Shown here: positions 9,901 through 19,397 of the stretch, piece by piece
Layout of the letters: each line of letters begins with the position of its first letter
How positions within the stretch are numbered: the first letter of the stretch is position 1
Source of the DNA: Aliiruegeria sabulilitoris
Lineage (GTDB): Bacteria; Pseudomonadota; Alphaproteobacteria; Rhodobacterales; Rhodobacteraceae
NCBI RefSeq assembly: GCF_001558155.1
Contig: NZ_LOAS01000007.1
Span: 124,001 to 188,000, forward strand
DNA: 64,000 bases
Direction of reading: 5' to 3'
The notes under the pieces: generated by a model
Seen by the model: only the letters and a program-made list of their open reading frames with translations
Database searches by the model: none
Told to the model about the DNA's origin: nothing
Made by a program: the position numbers and the translations under genes

Positions 9901-10047
9901 ATAGACGACCGAGACGTTCACGGTGGAGGCGGCCACATCGGGAAAGGTCTCGCGTTCGAGCTGCGTGATCGTGGACAGCCCGAGCACGCAGATCAGCACC
10001 ATCAACAGGTTGGCGGCAACCGGGTGCCGGACGAACCAGGAGATCAT
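6937..10047 (-). CDS. RND efflux transporter, inner-membrane permease
   Basis: A 1036-residue resistance-nodulation-division transporter that would pump drugs, metals or lipophilic compounds out with the proton gradient as part of a three-protein complex. The N-terminus MISWFVRHPVAANLLMVLIC, a first membrane helix followed by a large periplasmic loop, the central membrane block around residues 330-520 (containing GLIMDDSIVIAENIERW) and a second such half are all typical of the AcrB/MdtC-like HAE1 group. The start at 10047 is 1 nt from the adaptor stop, so both are co-translated. No outer-membrane factor gene is nearby; a TolC-like protein elsewhere is probably used. Confidence 0.93.
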   Translation of the reverse strand: MISWFVRHPVAANLLMVLICVLGLSTITQLERETFPDVAASTVNVSVVYPGASALDVDEEICAPIEDALTGTSGLADLECLSVDGMASATAELVEGGDLTQFYNDIFSAVSGINDLPSDAETPAVKLGGRNELIAMIAVSGIHGKRGLIEYADTLADRMLALDGVTEANVTGITDRELRVTFDTDALRRYGISSRDIVDAIGARSLRQPLGDVETDGASVTLRYADARRSIAELEDLIVLQNATGGMVRLKDLGEVHIVDADVNTQSFINGEQAAIILAFKGKEGDSIRIYNQVQAIIDEENAAWPDPFKITVTFNMTDLVKERLTLILKNIGIGLVLVFATMWLFFTLREALWISAALPVSFLGTFFLMDTFGITINMITLVALLMAVGLIMDDSIVIAENIERWRKKSGKLEAASRGTLEVVPGVTSSFLTTACVFGPLMFVSGTMGQILAYIPMVLLLTLGLSLIEGFLILPHHLSHSGSDDPSEHEHRPAARVLDRFKEAVVLPIAGFFVKVRYLTVGGVIACLMLSIGLIASGQVKVVGFPTIEGDTVQAKISLTTGIERERTVERVEQILAALERVHEKLTPFTQGGEPLVERVLVQYATNSNVNDNGSNTATITVDLLASARRNVKADDMLLQWRLEAGPLPDVIQASFAQAEMGPGGNDLDVELSGRDLDDLEAAAADLLQELTARDDVTEAFTDFYGGRHEVQLALNEYGYSIGLTPQALASQLRSAFAGSETDSFRTGLSSVTVQVELGDSIRNMADLESFPISVGAGSIAALSTVANIELTSSFPVITRKNGLAVARILGQIDRATTTPAQISAVVTNEIGPEIMRQYPGVRISIGGATEDQSQSQASTLSKLVLGLVGIYLVLAFQFRSYTLPIVVMLSIPFALIGTINGHWALGIDLAMPSFIGFASLAGIVVNNAILFLTFFQTHLKDEDHVAAALDAVRERFRPILLSTGTTVIGLLPLISDGSPQVQVMVPLVVSVAAGLLASMILVILVLPSLLAIYFDIFSVTKWISKFDRDPGKTPV

Positions 10048-10048
10048 G

Positions 10049-11404
10049 TCATTCGCCCTCCGCCGGGCTGTCGCCATCGACGGGGACAAGATCCAGCTTC
10101 ATGCCGATCACGGGCGGGCGCGGATCGGTCAGCACCAGCATCTCGCCGCCCTCCAGCCCGCCGAGCACCATCACGTTCTCGCCAATCACTTGCCCGGTTT
10201 CGATCTTGAGCGTGTCGAGGCGGTTTTCTTCATCGGCAACATAGATGAAGGGCGTGCCGTCATCGTCATAGCGCAGCGCGCGGCGAGGGACGGTCAATCC
10301 GTTCGGATGCGGCTGGCTGGAAAATGTGACGGTGACGAAGGCGCCGACATTGAGCGGTGGGCGGTTGATCTGGCGCTGGCTGACCATCGGGTCCTTGACC
10401 CGGACGACGATGCCCAGCGTGCCGGTTTCGCTGTCCATCGTGCCGCGCAGGCGAACGATCTCGGCCGGCCAATGGGCGCTGATCCCGGCGATCTGCATCG
10501 ACACCTGCGCCGTGATCCCGACCTCGGAGAAAATCTCGATCGCCTTGGTCACATCGACCACCGTGTCGGCGTTGAAGCTGTCGCCGAGCGCGATGGTGAT
10601 CATGGGCATGAACTCGGACGGCTGGACCTCGGCGGTGATCTCCACGGCAGACGTATCGTCCATCGTCAGCAGCGAGTCGCCGGTGCGCACGAACTGGTTC
10701 ACCTCGACATTCATTGCCGAGATGCGGCCCCGGAAAGGCGCGCGGATGGTCGCCTTTTCGAGCGAACGCTCGGCTTCGGCCAGTTCTGCCCGCCGCACGG
10801 CGAGTGTCGCCGCCAGCGTCTCGCGCTGCGAGGGGTAGAGGGCCAGGGTGTTTTCCAGCTTGGTCACGGCGTTGGTCTGCGCCAGCAGGACTTTCTGCGT
10901 GGAGTCCAGCGTGGCTTGCGTCGAGGTGCCCCGGCCGACCAGCGAAGCGATCCGGTCATATTCGGCCTGGGCCACCGCGAGGATCCGTTCCTCCACTTCG
11001 AGCGAGGTGCGCGAGTTGGCCTCCTGGCGTTCCAGCTCGGCCAGTTGCGCCTCGGCGGCGGCGATATTGGCAAGGCTCTTCTGGCGGGACAGTTCGTAAT
11101 CCGTCCGGTCGATCTCGGCCAGGATCGTTCCGGCATCAACGAAGCTGCCCACGGCCAGCCCGTCGGCCAGCATCACGATCCGCCCTTGGACCTCAGAGAT
11201 CGCCGACCAGTCCCGCACCGGCTCCGCCCGCCCGTAGCCCACCGCCGTGGCGGAGATCTCATGCGGGACGATCTCGCTCACGCGCACGGCAAGGTGGCTT
11301 TCCACCGGCGTGGGCGGCTGGGTCGCGTCCTGCTGTGTCATCATTCGGAACCCGATGACGCCAAGGACGATTGGCGGGATGATCAGCAGAGGGCGAAGGT
11401 TCAT
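10049..11404 (-). CDS. RND efflux periplasmic adaptor (HlyD/MFP family)
   Basis: A 451-residue membrane-fusion protein that bridges the RND permease and an outer-membrane channel. Residues 1-20 are a membrane anchor or signal segment with no clear lipobox. Then come a lipoyl-like half (about 70-105), a long alpha-helical hairpin (about 110-215, rich in Ala, Glu and Gln) and the second lipoyl half with beta-barrel (ATIRAPFRGRIS at about 220-232). It is the first gene of the operon and lies divergent to the RsmB-like gene across a 168-nt gap. No dedicated regulator gene is adjacent, so control is unknown. Confidence 0.92.
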   Translation of the reverse strand: MNLRPLLIIPPIVLGVIGFRMMTQQDATQPPTPVESHLAVRVSEIVPHEISATAVGYGRAEPVRDWSAISEVQGRIVMLADGLAVGSFVDAGTILAEIDRTDYELSRQKSLANIAAAEAQLAELERQEANSRTSLEVEERILAVAQAEYDRIASLVGRGTSTQATLDSTQKVLLAQTNAVTKLENTLALYPSQRETLAATLAVRRAELAEAERSLEKATIRAPFRGRISAMNVEVNQFVRTGDSLLTMDDTSAVEITAEVQPSEFMPMITIALGDSFNADTVVDVTKAIEIFSEVGITAQVSMQIAGISAHWPAEIVRLRGTMDSETGTLGIVVRVKDPMVSQRQINRPPLNVGAFVTVTFSSQPHPNGLTVPRRALRYDDDGTPFIYVADEENRLDTLKIETGQVIGENVMVLGGLEGGEMLVLTDPRPPVIGMKLDLVPVDGDSPAEGE

Positions 11405-11572
11405 GGCGTCTCTCCGTTCGGCGCCATGTGGACGACGCTCGCTCTGTTCGGTTGCGTCCTGCGGACAAAATATACAATAGGGCAGGGAAGCACAGGGCGG
11501 TCTGCGCTACTTGAACGCGGGAAGGTGTCTCTGCCGTCGTCCGGAACATCGAAAGTAAACAGGGAGAACGCT

Positions 11573-12751
11573 ATGACCCCCGAAGCGCGTCTGGCTGCGG
11601 CCGCGGAAGTTCTCGACCGCTATCTCGCGGGCGAGCCGGCGGAAAAGGTGCTGACCAACTGGGCGCGCCGGAGCCGATATGCCGGCTCGAAGGATCGCGC
11701 CGCAGTGCGTGATCACGTCTTCGCCGCCATCCGTCGTCGTCGGTCGGCGGCGTGGCTGGGCGGGGCCGAGACGGGGAACGAGACGGGGCGCGCGTTGATC
11801 ATCGGGCTGCTGCGCACGCGTGGGCAGGATCCGGAGGCGTTCCTTACCGGGCAGGGCCATGCCCTGCCGCCCTTGACGGAGGCGGAGCGCGTGGTGCCCG
11901 CCGCGCCGGCAGGCAATGTCGCGCTGGACTGCCCGGATTGGCTCGCAGCGGATTTGCGAGACAGCCTCGGGGAGGATTTCGTCCCCATCATGGAAAGGTT
12001 GCAGGAACGCGCCGAGATCTTCGTCCGGGCCAACCTGTCCCGTGGGACGCGCGATGAGGCGCAGGCGCGGCTCGCAGCGGAGGATATCGATTCGGAGCCT
12101 GTGCCGCTTGCCTCCACCGCCCTGCGGCTTGGACAGGGGGCGCGAAGGGTGCGAAATACGTCGTGTTATCAAGAGGGTTGGGTGGAGATCCAGGATTCTG
12201 CCTCGCAAGCCGTCGCCGAAGCCGTGCCGCTTGCGCCGGACGCGCGGGTGCTCGATTTCTGCGCCGGGGGGGGCGGAAAGGCGCTGGCGCTCGCGGCCCG
12301 GGGCGGAGGAAAGATCTTCGTCCACGATGCCGATCCCGGCCGGATGCGCGACATCCCGGAACGGGCGGCGCGGGCGGGAGCGCGGCTCGAAACCCTGAAG
12401 GAGGCGCAGCTTGACCTGCATGCACCGTTCGACCTGGTGATTTCCGACGTGCCCTGTTCGGGCAGCGGTGCCTGGCGGCGGCAGCCGGAGGCCAAATGGC
12501 GTCTGGACCGAGGTGAACTGGACCGTCTTCAGGCCGTTCAGCGGGACATCCTGGACAGGGTTCGCCAGTTGGTCAGCCCCGGAGGCCGGATCGCCTACAT
12601 GACCTGTTCCATGCTGGGCAGCGAGAACGAAGCGCAGGTGGAGGCGTTTTGTGCGGGCAATCCCGAATGGAACCTGGAGCGATGCCAGCGGTTCTCACCA
12701 TTGCAGGGCGGGGACGGGTTTTTTCTCGCGCTCCTGCGGAGGACTGCTTGA
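11573..12751 (+). CDS. RsmB/NOP-family RNA (cytosine-C5) methyltransferase
   Basis: A 392-residue SAM-dependent methyltransferase for cytosine C5 in rRNA or tRNA. The SAM-binding motif I is VLDFCAGGGGKALAL, motif IV with the first catalytic Cys is DVPCSGSGAWRR, and motif VI with the second Cys is MTCSMLGSEN. It is shorter than E. coli RsmB (about 430 residues). The N-terminal region is helical but only loosely like the NusB-type domain, so calling it RsmB itself is less sure than the family. The start at 11573 follows AGGGAGAACGCT; the much longer open frame upstream is antisense to the adaptor and is not coding. Confidence 0.9.
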   Translation: MTPEARLAAAAEVLDRYLAGEPAEKVLTNWARRSRYAGSKDRAAVRDHVFAAIRRRRSAAWLGGAETGNETGRALIIGLLRTRGQDPEAFLTGQGHALPPLTEAERVVPAAPAGNVALDCPDWLAADLRDSLGEDFVPIMERLQERAEIFVRANLSRGTRDEAQARLAAEDIDSEPVPLASTALRLGQGARRVRNTSCYQEGWVEIQDSASQAVAEAVPLAPDARVLDFCAGGGGKALALAARGGGKIFVHDADPGRMRDIPERAARAGARLETLKEAQLDLHAPFDLVISDVPCSGSGAWRRQPEAKWRLDRGELDRLQAVQRDILDRVRQLVSPGGRIAYMTCSMLGSENEAQVEAFCAGNPEWNLERCQRFSPLQGGDGFFLALLRRTA

Positions 12752-12795
12752 CGATGGTCGAATGCGCGGCCGCAAGAGGAAAGATCGTTTTTGCC

Positions 12796-12811
12796 TTAAG
12801 CGAGGATTAAC
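12796..12811 (+). promoter_or_regulatory. CtrA-binding site upstream of cckA
   Basis: The sequence TTAA-GCGAGGA-TTAAC is a perfect match to the full CtrA consensus TTAA-N7-TTAAC. It lies 49-64 nt before the preferred cckA start. CckA feeds the phosphorelay that activates CtrA, so this suggests feedback control of the kinase gene by its own output. Confidence 0.65.
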
Positions 12812-12859
12812 GAATTGCGGCCGAAATGTGTGGGAACCGAATCGTCCGGGAGAACAGTC

Positions 12860-15196
12860 TTGTCGCATACGGCGCTTGCCCCCGATCCCATTTCGCGCAC
12901 CGCCGCCGGAATGTCTGCCCGTGTCCTGCACGTGGCCGTCTTCGCACTTGTTCTCTTTGGGGTAGCCTTGTACGTCCCGGATCCGGTGATCGGCCTTGTT
13001 CTGTTCGGTGCTGGAGGCAGCCTTGCCGCGCTGACCTTGCTGATCCGTCTGTTTGCCGCTCGGGACAATATGCGCCAGACCAAGGTCTCGGATGCGGTTG
13101 CCCAATTCATCGAGCACGATACCGCGCCCAGTTTCACCACGGATGTCGACGGTGTGATCGAACACCGCAACAAGGCCGCACGAGAGCGTTTCGGCATCGC
13201 CGAACAGGCCGAGGAGACATTGGTGCGTTGCGTGCGCGATCTTTTCGCCAATCCCTCCGCAGTGCTGATGCGGCTACAGAACCGTGCGGAAGCTCGAGGA
13301 TCGGCCCGCGAGGATATCGTCACGCGGCGGGGCCATGTGCGGCTGTTCGTGCACCAGGTCGATAACGGACGTTTCCTGTGGCGGCTGGAGGATCTGGTCG
13401 AACGCAATCAGGCGGGACGGGGGGTCGACAGTCTCAGCCTTCCAATGATGACCGTCAGCCGCTCCGGCACCGTTCTTTTCATGAATGAATCCCTGCGCCG
13501 AATCCTCGGTGGCCGGGTCAAGTCGCTCGAGCGCGTGTTCGACGATCTTCCCCTTGTCCCGAACGGGATTCACCGAGTTCATGGCGCCGATGGCCCGGTG
13601 CGCGTGCGCGTGGTCGAGATCGATGGCGCCGGCGGACGGCAGGAGGTTTTCCTGATTCCCATCGGCGACGAAGAACCTGAGGAACTTGCGACAGCCGCGA
13701 CGCAGACCGAGGACGGCTTGAGCCTGGATGCGCTTCCCGTGGCGCTGTTCAAACTCGACCGCGAAGGGCGAATCCTGTTCGCCAACCGCTCGGCACAGGA
13801 TCTTTTCGGCGAGGCATCCCGGGTCGGACAGGAGTTCCACCATCTGGTGGAGGGGCTCGGTCGCTCGGTCAAGGATTGGCTGGCGGATGCCGCCGATGGG
13901 CGCGGCCTGGGCCGCCCCGAATTCGTCCGCGCAAGCGTTCCCGATCGTGAGCTCTACCTCCAGGTTTCGCTCGGAAGGTCCATCGATGCCGGCAGGACGG
14001 TACTGAGCGTGGTGATCAATGATGCGACCGAGCTGAAAACGTTGGAGGCGCAGTTTGTCCAGAGCCAGAAAATGCAGGCCATCGGACAGCTTGCCGGCGG
14101 TGTTGCGCATGATTTCAACAACTTGCTGACCGCGATTTCTGGGCATTGCGACCTTCTCTTGCTGCGTCACGATCAGGGAGATCAGGACTACGCCGATCTG
14201 GTGCAGATCAACCAGAACGCCAACCGCGCCGCCAGCCTGGTCGGCCAATTGCTCGCCTTCTCGCGCAAGCAGAATCTTCAGCCTGAGATTCTTGATCTGC
14301 GCGATACATTGTCCGATTTGACCCACCTACTGAACCGCCTCGTTGGCGAAAAGGTCACGCTGTCGCTATCGCATGATCCGGGCCTGCGCCCGATCCGGGC
14401 GGACAAGCGGCAGTTGGAGCAAGTTCTGATGAACCTCGTCGTGAACGCACGCGACGCGATGGCGAACGGTGGCGAGATCCGCGTTTCGACCGAGGCGCGC
14501 TTTTTCGCCGAACCTTTCGAGCGGGATCGTGCAACTGTCGCGCCCGGCGATTACGTCGTCGTAAAGGTTGAAGACGCGGGGGTCGGCATCCCGGCGGACA
14601 AGCTCGCAAAGATCTTCGAGCCATTCTTTACCACGAAACGCACCGGCGAGGGGACGGGCCTCGGTCTGTCGACGGCCTACGGGATCATCAAGCAAACGGG
14701 TGGCTATATCTTCGTAGACTCTGTCGTTGGTACTGGCACGACCTTCTCGCTCTATTTCCCTTCATATGACCGTCCGGTCGAAGTGGTACCTGTCCAGGGC
14801 AAGCCCGACAGAAGCCTGCAATACCAACATGGCGAAGGGGTCGTCCTTCTGGTCGAAGACGAAGCCCCCGTGCGGGCCTTCGCATCACGTGCCCTTCGGA
14901 TGCGCGGCTATACCGTATTGGAAGCGGAAAATGCCGAGGATGCGCTGGACGTGTTGGCCGATCCGGAACTGAAGGTGGATGTCTTCGTGACAGATGTCGT
15001 CATGCCCGGCATGGATGGTCCGACCTGGGTGCGCAAGGCGCTGGTGGAACGCCCTGATGTGCACGTGGTGTTCATGTCCGGATATGCCGAGGACAGCTTC
15101 ACGGATGAGCAATCGGCCATCGCGAACTCTGTTTTCCTGCCAAAACCGTTCTCGCTCAACGAGTTGACCCAAACCGTTCGCGAACAGATCCAGTGA
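12860..15196 (+). CDS. cckA: Hybrid histidine kinase CckA
   Basis: A hybrid sensor kinase of 778 residues (from the TTG at 12860) that phosphorylates and dephosphorylates CtrA through ChpT. Two membrane helices occupy about residues 20-70. PAS-like regions follow, then the DHp domain with phospho-acceptor His417 in GGVAHDFNNLLTAISGH, a HATPase domain (NLVVNARDAM, DAGVGIP, GEGTGLGLSTAYGI) and a C-terminal receiver with Asp712 in VFVTDVVMPGMDG. The start is debatable: TTG at 12860 follows GGGAGAACAGTC, a TTG at 12815 and an ATG at 12911 are alternatives. Upstream of recA is a common place for cckA in Rhodobacterales, where the relay controls motility and gene-transfer functions. Confidence 0.95.
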   Translation: MSHTALAPDPISRTAAGMSARVLHVAVFALVLFGVALYVPDPVIGLVLFGAGGSLAALTLLIRLFAARDNMRQTKVSDAVAQFIEHDTAPSFTTDVDGVIEHRNKAARERFGIAEQAEETLVRCVRDLFANPSAVLMRLQNRAEARGSAREDIVTRRGHVRLFVHQVDNGRFLWRLEDLVERNQAGRGVDSLSLPMMTVSRSGTVLFMNESLRRILGGRVKSLERVFDDLPLVPNGIHRVHGADGPVRVRVVEIDGAGGRQEVFLIPIGDEEPEELATAATQTEDGLSLDALPVALFKLDREGRILFANRSAQDLFGEASRVGQEFHHLVEGLGRSVKDWLADAADGRGLGRPEFVRASVPDRELYLQVSLGRSIDAGRTVLSVVINDATELKTLEAQFVQSQKMQAIGQLAGGVAHDFNNLLTAISGHCDLLLLRHDQGDQDYADLVQINQNANRAASLVGQLLAFSRKQNLQPEILDLRDTLSDLTHLLNRLVGEKVTLSLSHDPGLRPIRADKRQLEQVLMNLVVNARDAMANGGEIRVSTEARFFAEPFERDRATVAPGDYVVVKVEDAGVGIPADKLAKIFEPFFTTKRTGEGTGLGLSTAYGIIKQTGGYIFVDSVVGTGTTFSLYFPSYDRPVEVVPVQGKPDRSLQYQHGEGVVLLVEDEAPVRAFASRALRMRGYTVLEAENAEDALDVLADPELKVDVFVTDVVMPGMDGPTWVRKALVERPDVHVVFMSGYAEDSFTDEQSAIANSVFLPKPFSLNELTQTVREQIQ

Positions 15197-15352
15197 TCGA
15201 CAGAAGGCCTATTGGATCGTTACGAACCCTTGGCGCTTGGCGGCCTCAATCTGGCCCCTGTCGGCCGACGAAAGAATGGTCCTAGGGGCGTGGTCACGGA
15301 TTTTCACCAAATGTTAACGAGGGCAGGCCATCAAGGATATCGACAATATCTC

Positions 15353-15400
15353 TTGAATTGTTCTCAAAATGTTCTCATAACGCCAGAACAAGGCAAGAAC
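15353..15400 (+). promoter_or_regulatory. recA promoter with paired LexA (SOS) boxes
   Basis: GTTC-N7-GTTC at 15360-15374 is a perfect alphaproteobacterial SOS box. It lies between a plausible -35 (TTGAAT, 15353-15358) and -10 (CATAAC, 15376-15381; 17-nt spacer). A second box in the opposite orientation, GAAC-N7-GAAC, covers 15386-15400. The four half-sites form an exact dyad centred at 15380. recA starts 50 nt downstream. Confidence 0.8.
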
Positions 15401-15450
15401 ACGAGCAGTCATTGCCGCCACGACCGGTGTATGGAATAAGGACTGAAACA

Positions 15451-16515
15451 ATGGCGACCGCGAGCCTTCTCGACATGGCAGACAAGAAAAGTTCAGACAA
15501 GCAGAAGGCGCTCGACAGTGCGCTGGCACAGATCGAACGGCAGTTCGGCAAGGGCTCAATCATGCGCCTTGGTGCCGACAATCCTGTCGCGGAGATCGAG
15601 TCAACCTCGACCGGTTCGCTGGGCCTCGACATCGCGCTCGGAATCGGCGGCCTGCCGAAGGGGCGGATCATCGAGATCTACGGCCCGGAAAGCTCGGGCA
15701 AGACGACTCTGACGCTGCATTGCGTGGCCGAAGAACAGAAAAAAGGCGGCGTCTGTGCCTTTGTGGATGCCGAGCACGCGCTCGACCCGCTATATGCCCG
15801 CAAACTCGGGATCAATCTGGACGAATTGCTGATCTCCCAACCCGATACCGGAGAGCAGGCGCTCGAGATTACCGACACCCTGGTGCGTTCCGGTGCCGTC
15901 AGCATGGTGGTTGTCGACTCGGTCGCAGCCCTGACGCCGAAGTCGGAACTCGAAGGCGATATGGGTGACAGCTCGGTCGGCGTTCAGGCGCGCCTGATGA
16001 GCCAGGCGATGCGCAAGCTGACCGGGTCGATCTCCCGTTCCAAATGCATGGTGATCTTCATCAACCAGATCCGCATGAAGATCGGTGTCATGTTTGGCAG
16101 CCCGGAAACGACCACGGGCGGCAACGCGCTCAAATTCTACTCCTCGGTCCGACTGGATATTCGCCGTATCGGTTCGATCAAGGACCGTGACGAGGTGGTG
16201 GGCAACGCGACCCGCGTCAAGGTGGTCAAGAACAAGGTCGCCCCGCCGTTCAAGCAGGTCGAGTTCGACATCATGTATGGCGAGGGAATCTCCAAAACAG
16301 GCGAGTTGCTCGATCTCGGCGTCAAGGCCGGCGTGGTGGATAAATCCGGCTCCTGGTACTCCTATGGCGACGAACGCATCGGCCAAGGGCGCGAAAACGC
16401 AAAGACTTTCCTGAAGGAAAACGAGGCGATTGCCCTGGAAATCGAGGACAAGATCCGCGCTGCGCACGGCCTTGATTTCCATGCCGCGCCCGGAGAAGAC
16501 CTTCTGGAGGACTGA
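15451..16515 (+). CDS. recA: Recombinase RecA
   Basis: A 354-residue RecA that forms filaments on single-stranded DNA, drives strand exchange and triggers LexA self-cleavage. Walker A is GPESSGKTT at about residues 70-78, the [11 protein letters not shown] strand matches Walker B, and the L2 loop [16 protein letters not shown] is intact. The start [13 protein letters not shown] at 15451 follows AAGGACTGAAACA. The open frame reaches upstream to 15358, but that part overlaps the SOS promoter. It is followed by a strong terminator. Confidence 0.98.
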   Translation: MATASLLDMADKKSSDKQKALDSALAQIERQFGKGSIMRLGADNPVAEIESTSTGSLGLDIALGIGGLPKGRIIEIYGPESSGKTTLTLHCVAEEQKKGGVCAFVDAEHALDPLYARKLGINLDELLISQPDTGEQALEITDTLVRSGAVSMVVVDSVAALTPKSELEGDMGDSSVGVQARLMSQAMRKLTGSISRSKCMVIFINQIRMKIGVMFGSPETTTGGNALKFYSSVRLDIRRIGSIKDRDEVVGNATRVKVVKNKVAPPFKQVEFDIMYGEGISKTGELLDLGVKAGVVDKSGSWYSYGDERIGQGRENAKTFLKENEAIALEIEDKIRAAHGLDFHAAPGEDLLED

Positions 16516-16546
16516 TCCGGCGACGGATCCGACAAGTTATTTCCGG

Positions 16547-16581
16547 AAACGGCGGTGGGCAACGAGCCTGCCGCCGTTTTT
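16547..16581 (+). terminator. Intrinsic terminator of recA
   Basis: AAACGGCGG (16547-16555) and CCGCCGTTT (16571-16579) form a 9-bp stem. The U-run TTTTT begins within and just after the 3' arm. It lies 32 nt after the recA stop. Confidence 0.8.
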
Positions 16582-16733
16582 CGTCTGCGCCGTCGCAGGC
16601 GGCGCCCGGCCCAACGGGAGGAGCGCATCTTTGATGCGACGACGACGGGCGGGAGCCTCCCGTCCGCGCGCATTCTGTGGACACCCCGCGCGCGTGCCGT
16701 TACATCTGCGCCGCAGATCCGCCGGAGACACAG

Positions 16734-19394
16734 ATGCCAAGCCTGAACGACATTCGCACGACCTTCCTCGACTACTTCCGCCGCCAGGGCCACGCGGTCG
16801 TCGATAGTTCCCCGCTCGTGCCCCGAAACGACCCGACGTTGATGTTCGCCAATTCCGGTATGGTTCAGTTCAAGAACCTGTTTACCGGGGTCGAACATCG
16901 CGACTACAACCGCGCGACCACTTCGCAGAAATGCGTCCGGGCCGGCGGCAAGCACAACGATCTCGACAACGTGGGCTACACTATGCGCCACCACACGTTC
17001 TTCGAGATGCTGGGCAATTTCTCCTTCGGCGATTATTTCAAGGAGCAGGCCATTCCCTTTGCCTGGGAGCTGGTCACCAAGGAACTCGGGATCGACAAGA
17101 ACCGCTTGCTCGTCACCGTCTTTCATACCGATGACGAGGCGGCGGAGCTGTGGAAGAAGGTTGCGGGCCTGCCCGATGACCGGATCATCCGCATCCCGAC
17201 CAATGACAATTTCTGGCAGATGGGCCCGACTGGCCCCTGCGGCCCCTGCACCGAGATCTTCTATGATCACGGCGAGCATATCTGGGGTGGTCCTCCGGGT
17301 TCGCCCGAAGAGGATGGCGACCGGTTCGTCGAGATCTGGAACCTCGTCTTCATGCAATACGAGCAGTTCGAAGACGGTACACGCATCGATCTGCCGAACC
17401 AGTCGATCGATACCGGCATGGGCATCGAGCGCGTCGCGGCCCTGCTGCAGGGCACGAATGACAACTACGCCACCGACCTGATGCGCTCGCTGATCGAAGC
17501 CTCGGCCAACCAGACCTCGTCCGATCCCGACGGCCCCGGCAAGACCCATCACCGGGTGATTGCGGACCACCTGCGCTCGACCTCCTTCCTGATAGCCGAT
17601 GGCGTGATGCCGTCGAACGAGGGGCGCGGCTACGTGCTGCGCCGGATCATGCGCCGCGCCATGCGGCACGCGCATCTTCTGGGCGCGAAGGACCCGCTGA
17701 TGCACCGACTGGTGCCCGAGCTCGTTCGCCAGATGGGCGGCGCCTATCCGGAGCTGCAACAGGCGCAGGCGCTGATTTCCGAGACGTTGGAGACGGAAGA
17801 AACCCGTTTCCGCCAGACGCTTGAACGTGGTTTGCGGCTGCTGGACGACGAATTGGAGAAACTCCCCGATGGCGTCGAACTCCCGGGCGAGGCGGCCTTC
17901 AAGCTCTATGACACCTATGGCTTCCCGCTCGATCTGACGCAGGACGCATTGCGCGAAAAGGACCGCTCGGTCGATACCGACGGGTTCGACGCCGCGATGG
18001 CCGAGCAGAAGGCCAAGGCGCGCGCGGCCTGGTCCGGTACTGGCGAGACGAAGGATGCGACGATCTGGTTCGACATCGCCGAAGAACTTGGGACGACCGA
18101 TTTCCTCGGCTATGACACCGAAACTGCCGAAGGGCAGGTTCTGGCCATCGTCCGCGACGGTGAGAAGCTCGGCGAAGCGAAGAAAGGTGACAAGGTCCAG
18201 ATTGTCCTGAACCAGACGCCCTTCTACGCGGAATCGGGCGGCCAGGTGGGCGATTCCGGCGAGTTGCGTTGTGACGGCGGCAAGGCCCGTATCACGGACA
18301 CGCTAAAGGCTGCCGGCGTCTTCATTCACATCGCCGAAGTGATCGAGGGCAAGATTGCGGCCGGCGCGGGGGCGGAACTCGTGGTGGATCACGATCGCCG
18401 GGGGGCCATCCGTTCCAACCACTCCGCGACGCACCTGCTGCACGAGGCGCTGCGCGAGCGCCTGGGCGATCACGTCGCACAGCGCGGCTCGCTCAACGCT
18501 CCCGACCGGCTGCGCTTTGACTTCTCGCATAACCACGCGCTGAGCGCCGAAGACCTGTCGGTAGTCGAGGCCGAGGTGAACGCCTTCATTCGCCAGAATT
18601 CGAAGGTCGAAACCCGGATCATGACGCCCGATGACGCTCGCGCCATTGGCGCACAGGCGCTCTTTGGCGAGAAATACGGCGACGAGGTGCGCGTGGTCTC
18701 CATGGGCAAGGCGCCGACCGGCAAGGGGGCCGATGGAAACACTTGGTCCATCGAGCTGTGCGGCGGCACCCATGTGCGCCAGACCGGCGATATCGGGCTC
18801 TTCGTGGCGCTCGGCGACAGTGCGTCCAGTGCGGGCGTGCGCCGGTTTGAGGCGCTCACAGGCGAAGCGGCCCGGCAGTATCTCGCGGGGCAGGACAAGC
18901 GTCTTTCCGAGGTCGCGGCCGCCATGAAGGCGCCGCAGGCCGAGGTGGTCGACCGGGTGAAAAGCCTCGTCGAGGAGCGCAAGGCCATGCAGGCGGAGAT
19001 CGCCAATCTGCGCAAGGAGCTGGCCCTCGCCGGTGGTTCCGGCGCAGGCGCAGCCCAGGACGTGAAGAAAATCAACGGTGTGCCCTTCATTGCTCAGGTG
19101 CTTCAGGGCGTCAACGGCAAGGATCTGCGCGGGTTGATCGACGAGCACAAGAACCAGATCGGCTCGGGCGCGGTGCTTCTCATTGCCGATGCCGACGGCA
19201 AGGCTGCCGTGGCCGCCGGGGTCACCAATGACCTGACCGACAGGGTTTCTGCAGTCGACCTGGTCAAGGCGGCTGTCGCGGAACTGGGCGGTATTGGCGG
19301 CGGTGGCCGGCCCGATATGGCGCAGGGCGGCGGCAAGGATGCGGCGAACGCACCTGCGGCCATCAAGGCGGCCGAAGCGGTGATTGGAGGATAG
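16734..19394 (+). CDS. alaS: Alanine-tRNA ligase
   Basis: An 886-residue alanyl-tRNA synthetase. The N-terminal catalytic core begins [15 protein letters not shown] with class II motifs. The editing domain carries the HxxxH pair in [14 protein letters not shown] and the CxxxH zinc motif in [14 protein letters not shown]. The C-Ala domain ends with a Gly-rich [13 protein letters not shown] segment typical of the family. The start at 16734 follows CCGGAGACACAG. The length matches the usual 870-890 residues. The gene appears to have its own promoter, after the recA terminator, and is followed closely by a DUF1330 gene. Confidence 0.98.
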   Translation: MPSLNDIRTTFLDYFRRQGHAVVDSSPLVPRNDPTLMFANSGMVQFKNLFTGVEHRDYNRATTSQKCVRAGGKHNDLDNVGYTMRHHTFFEMLGNFSFGDYFKEQAIPFAWELVTKELGIDKNRLLVTVFHTDDEAAELWKKVAGLPDDRIIRIPTNDNFWQMGPTGPCGPCTEIFYDHGEHIWGGPPGSPEEDGDRFVEIWNLVFMQYEQFEDGTRIDLPNQSIDTGMGIERVAALLQGTNDNYATDLMRSLIEASANQTSSDPDGPGKTHHRVIADHLRSTSFLIADGVMPSNEGRGYVLRRIMRRAMRHAHLLGAKDPLMHRLVPELVRQMGGAYPELQQAQALISETLETEETRFRQTLERGLRLLDDELEKLPDGVELPGEAAFKLYDTYGFPLDLTQDALREKDRSVDTDGFDAAMAEQKAKARAAWSGTGETKDATIWFDIAEELGTTDFLGYDTETAEGQVLAIVRDGEKLGEAKKGDKVQIVLNQTPFYAESGGQVGDSGELRCDGGKARITDTLKAAGVFIHIAEVIEGKIAAGAGAELVVDHDRRGAIRSNHSATHLLHEALRERLGDHVAQRGSLNAPDRLRFDFSHNHALSAEDLSVVEAEVNAFIRQNSKVETRIMTPDDARAIGAQALFGEKYGDEVRVVSMGKAPTGKGADGNTWSIELCGGTHVRQTGDIGLFVALGDSASSAGVRRFEALTGEAARQYLAGQDKRLSEVAAAMKAPQAEVVDRVKSLVEERKAMQAEIANLRKELALAGGSGAGAAQDVKKINGVPFIAQVLQGVNGKDLRGLIDEHKNQIGSGAVLLIADADGKAAVAAGVTNDLTDRVSAVDLVKAAVAELGGIGGGGRPDMAQGGGKDAANAPAAIKAAEAVIGG

Positions 19395-19397
19395 ATC

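Noticed and set aside
8275-10209. Long plus-strand open frame opposite the RND permease
   Set aside because: It is antisense to a gene with clear RND motifs and has GC-driven composition (rich in D, G, H, Q and R); a shadow frame.
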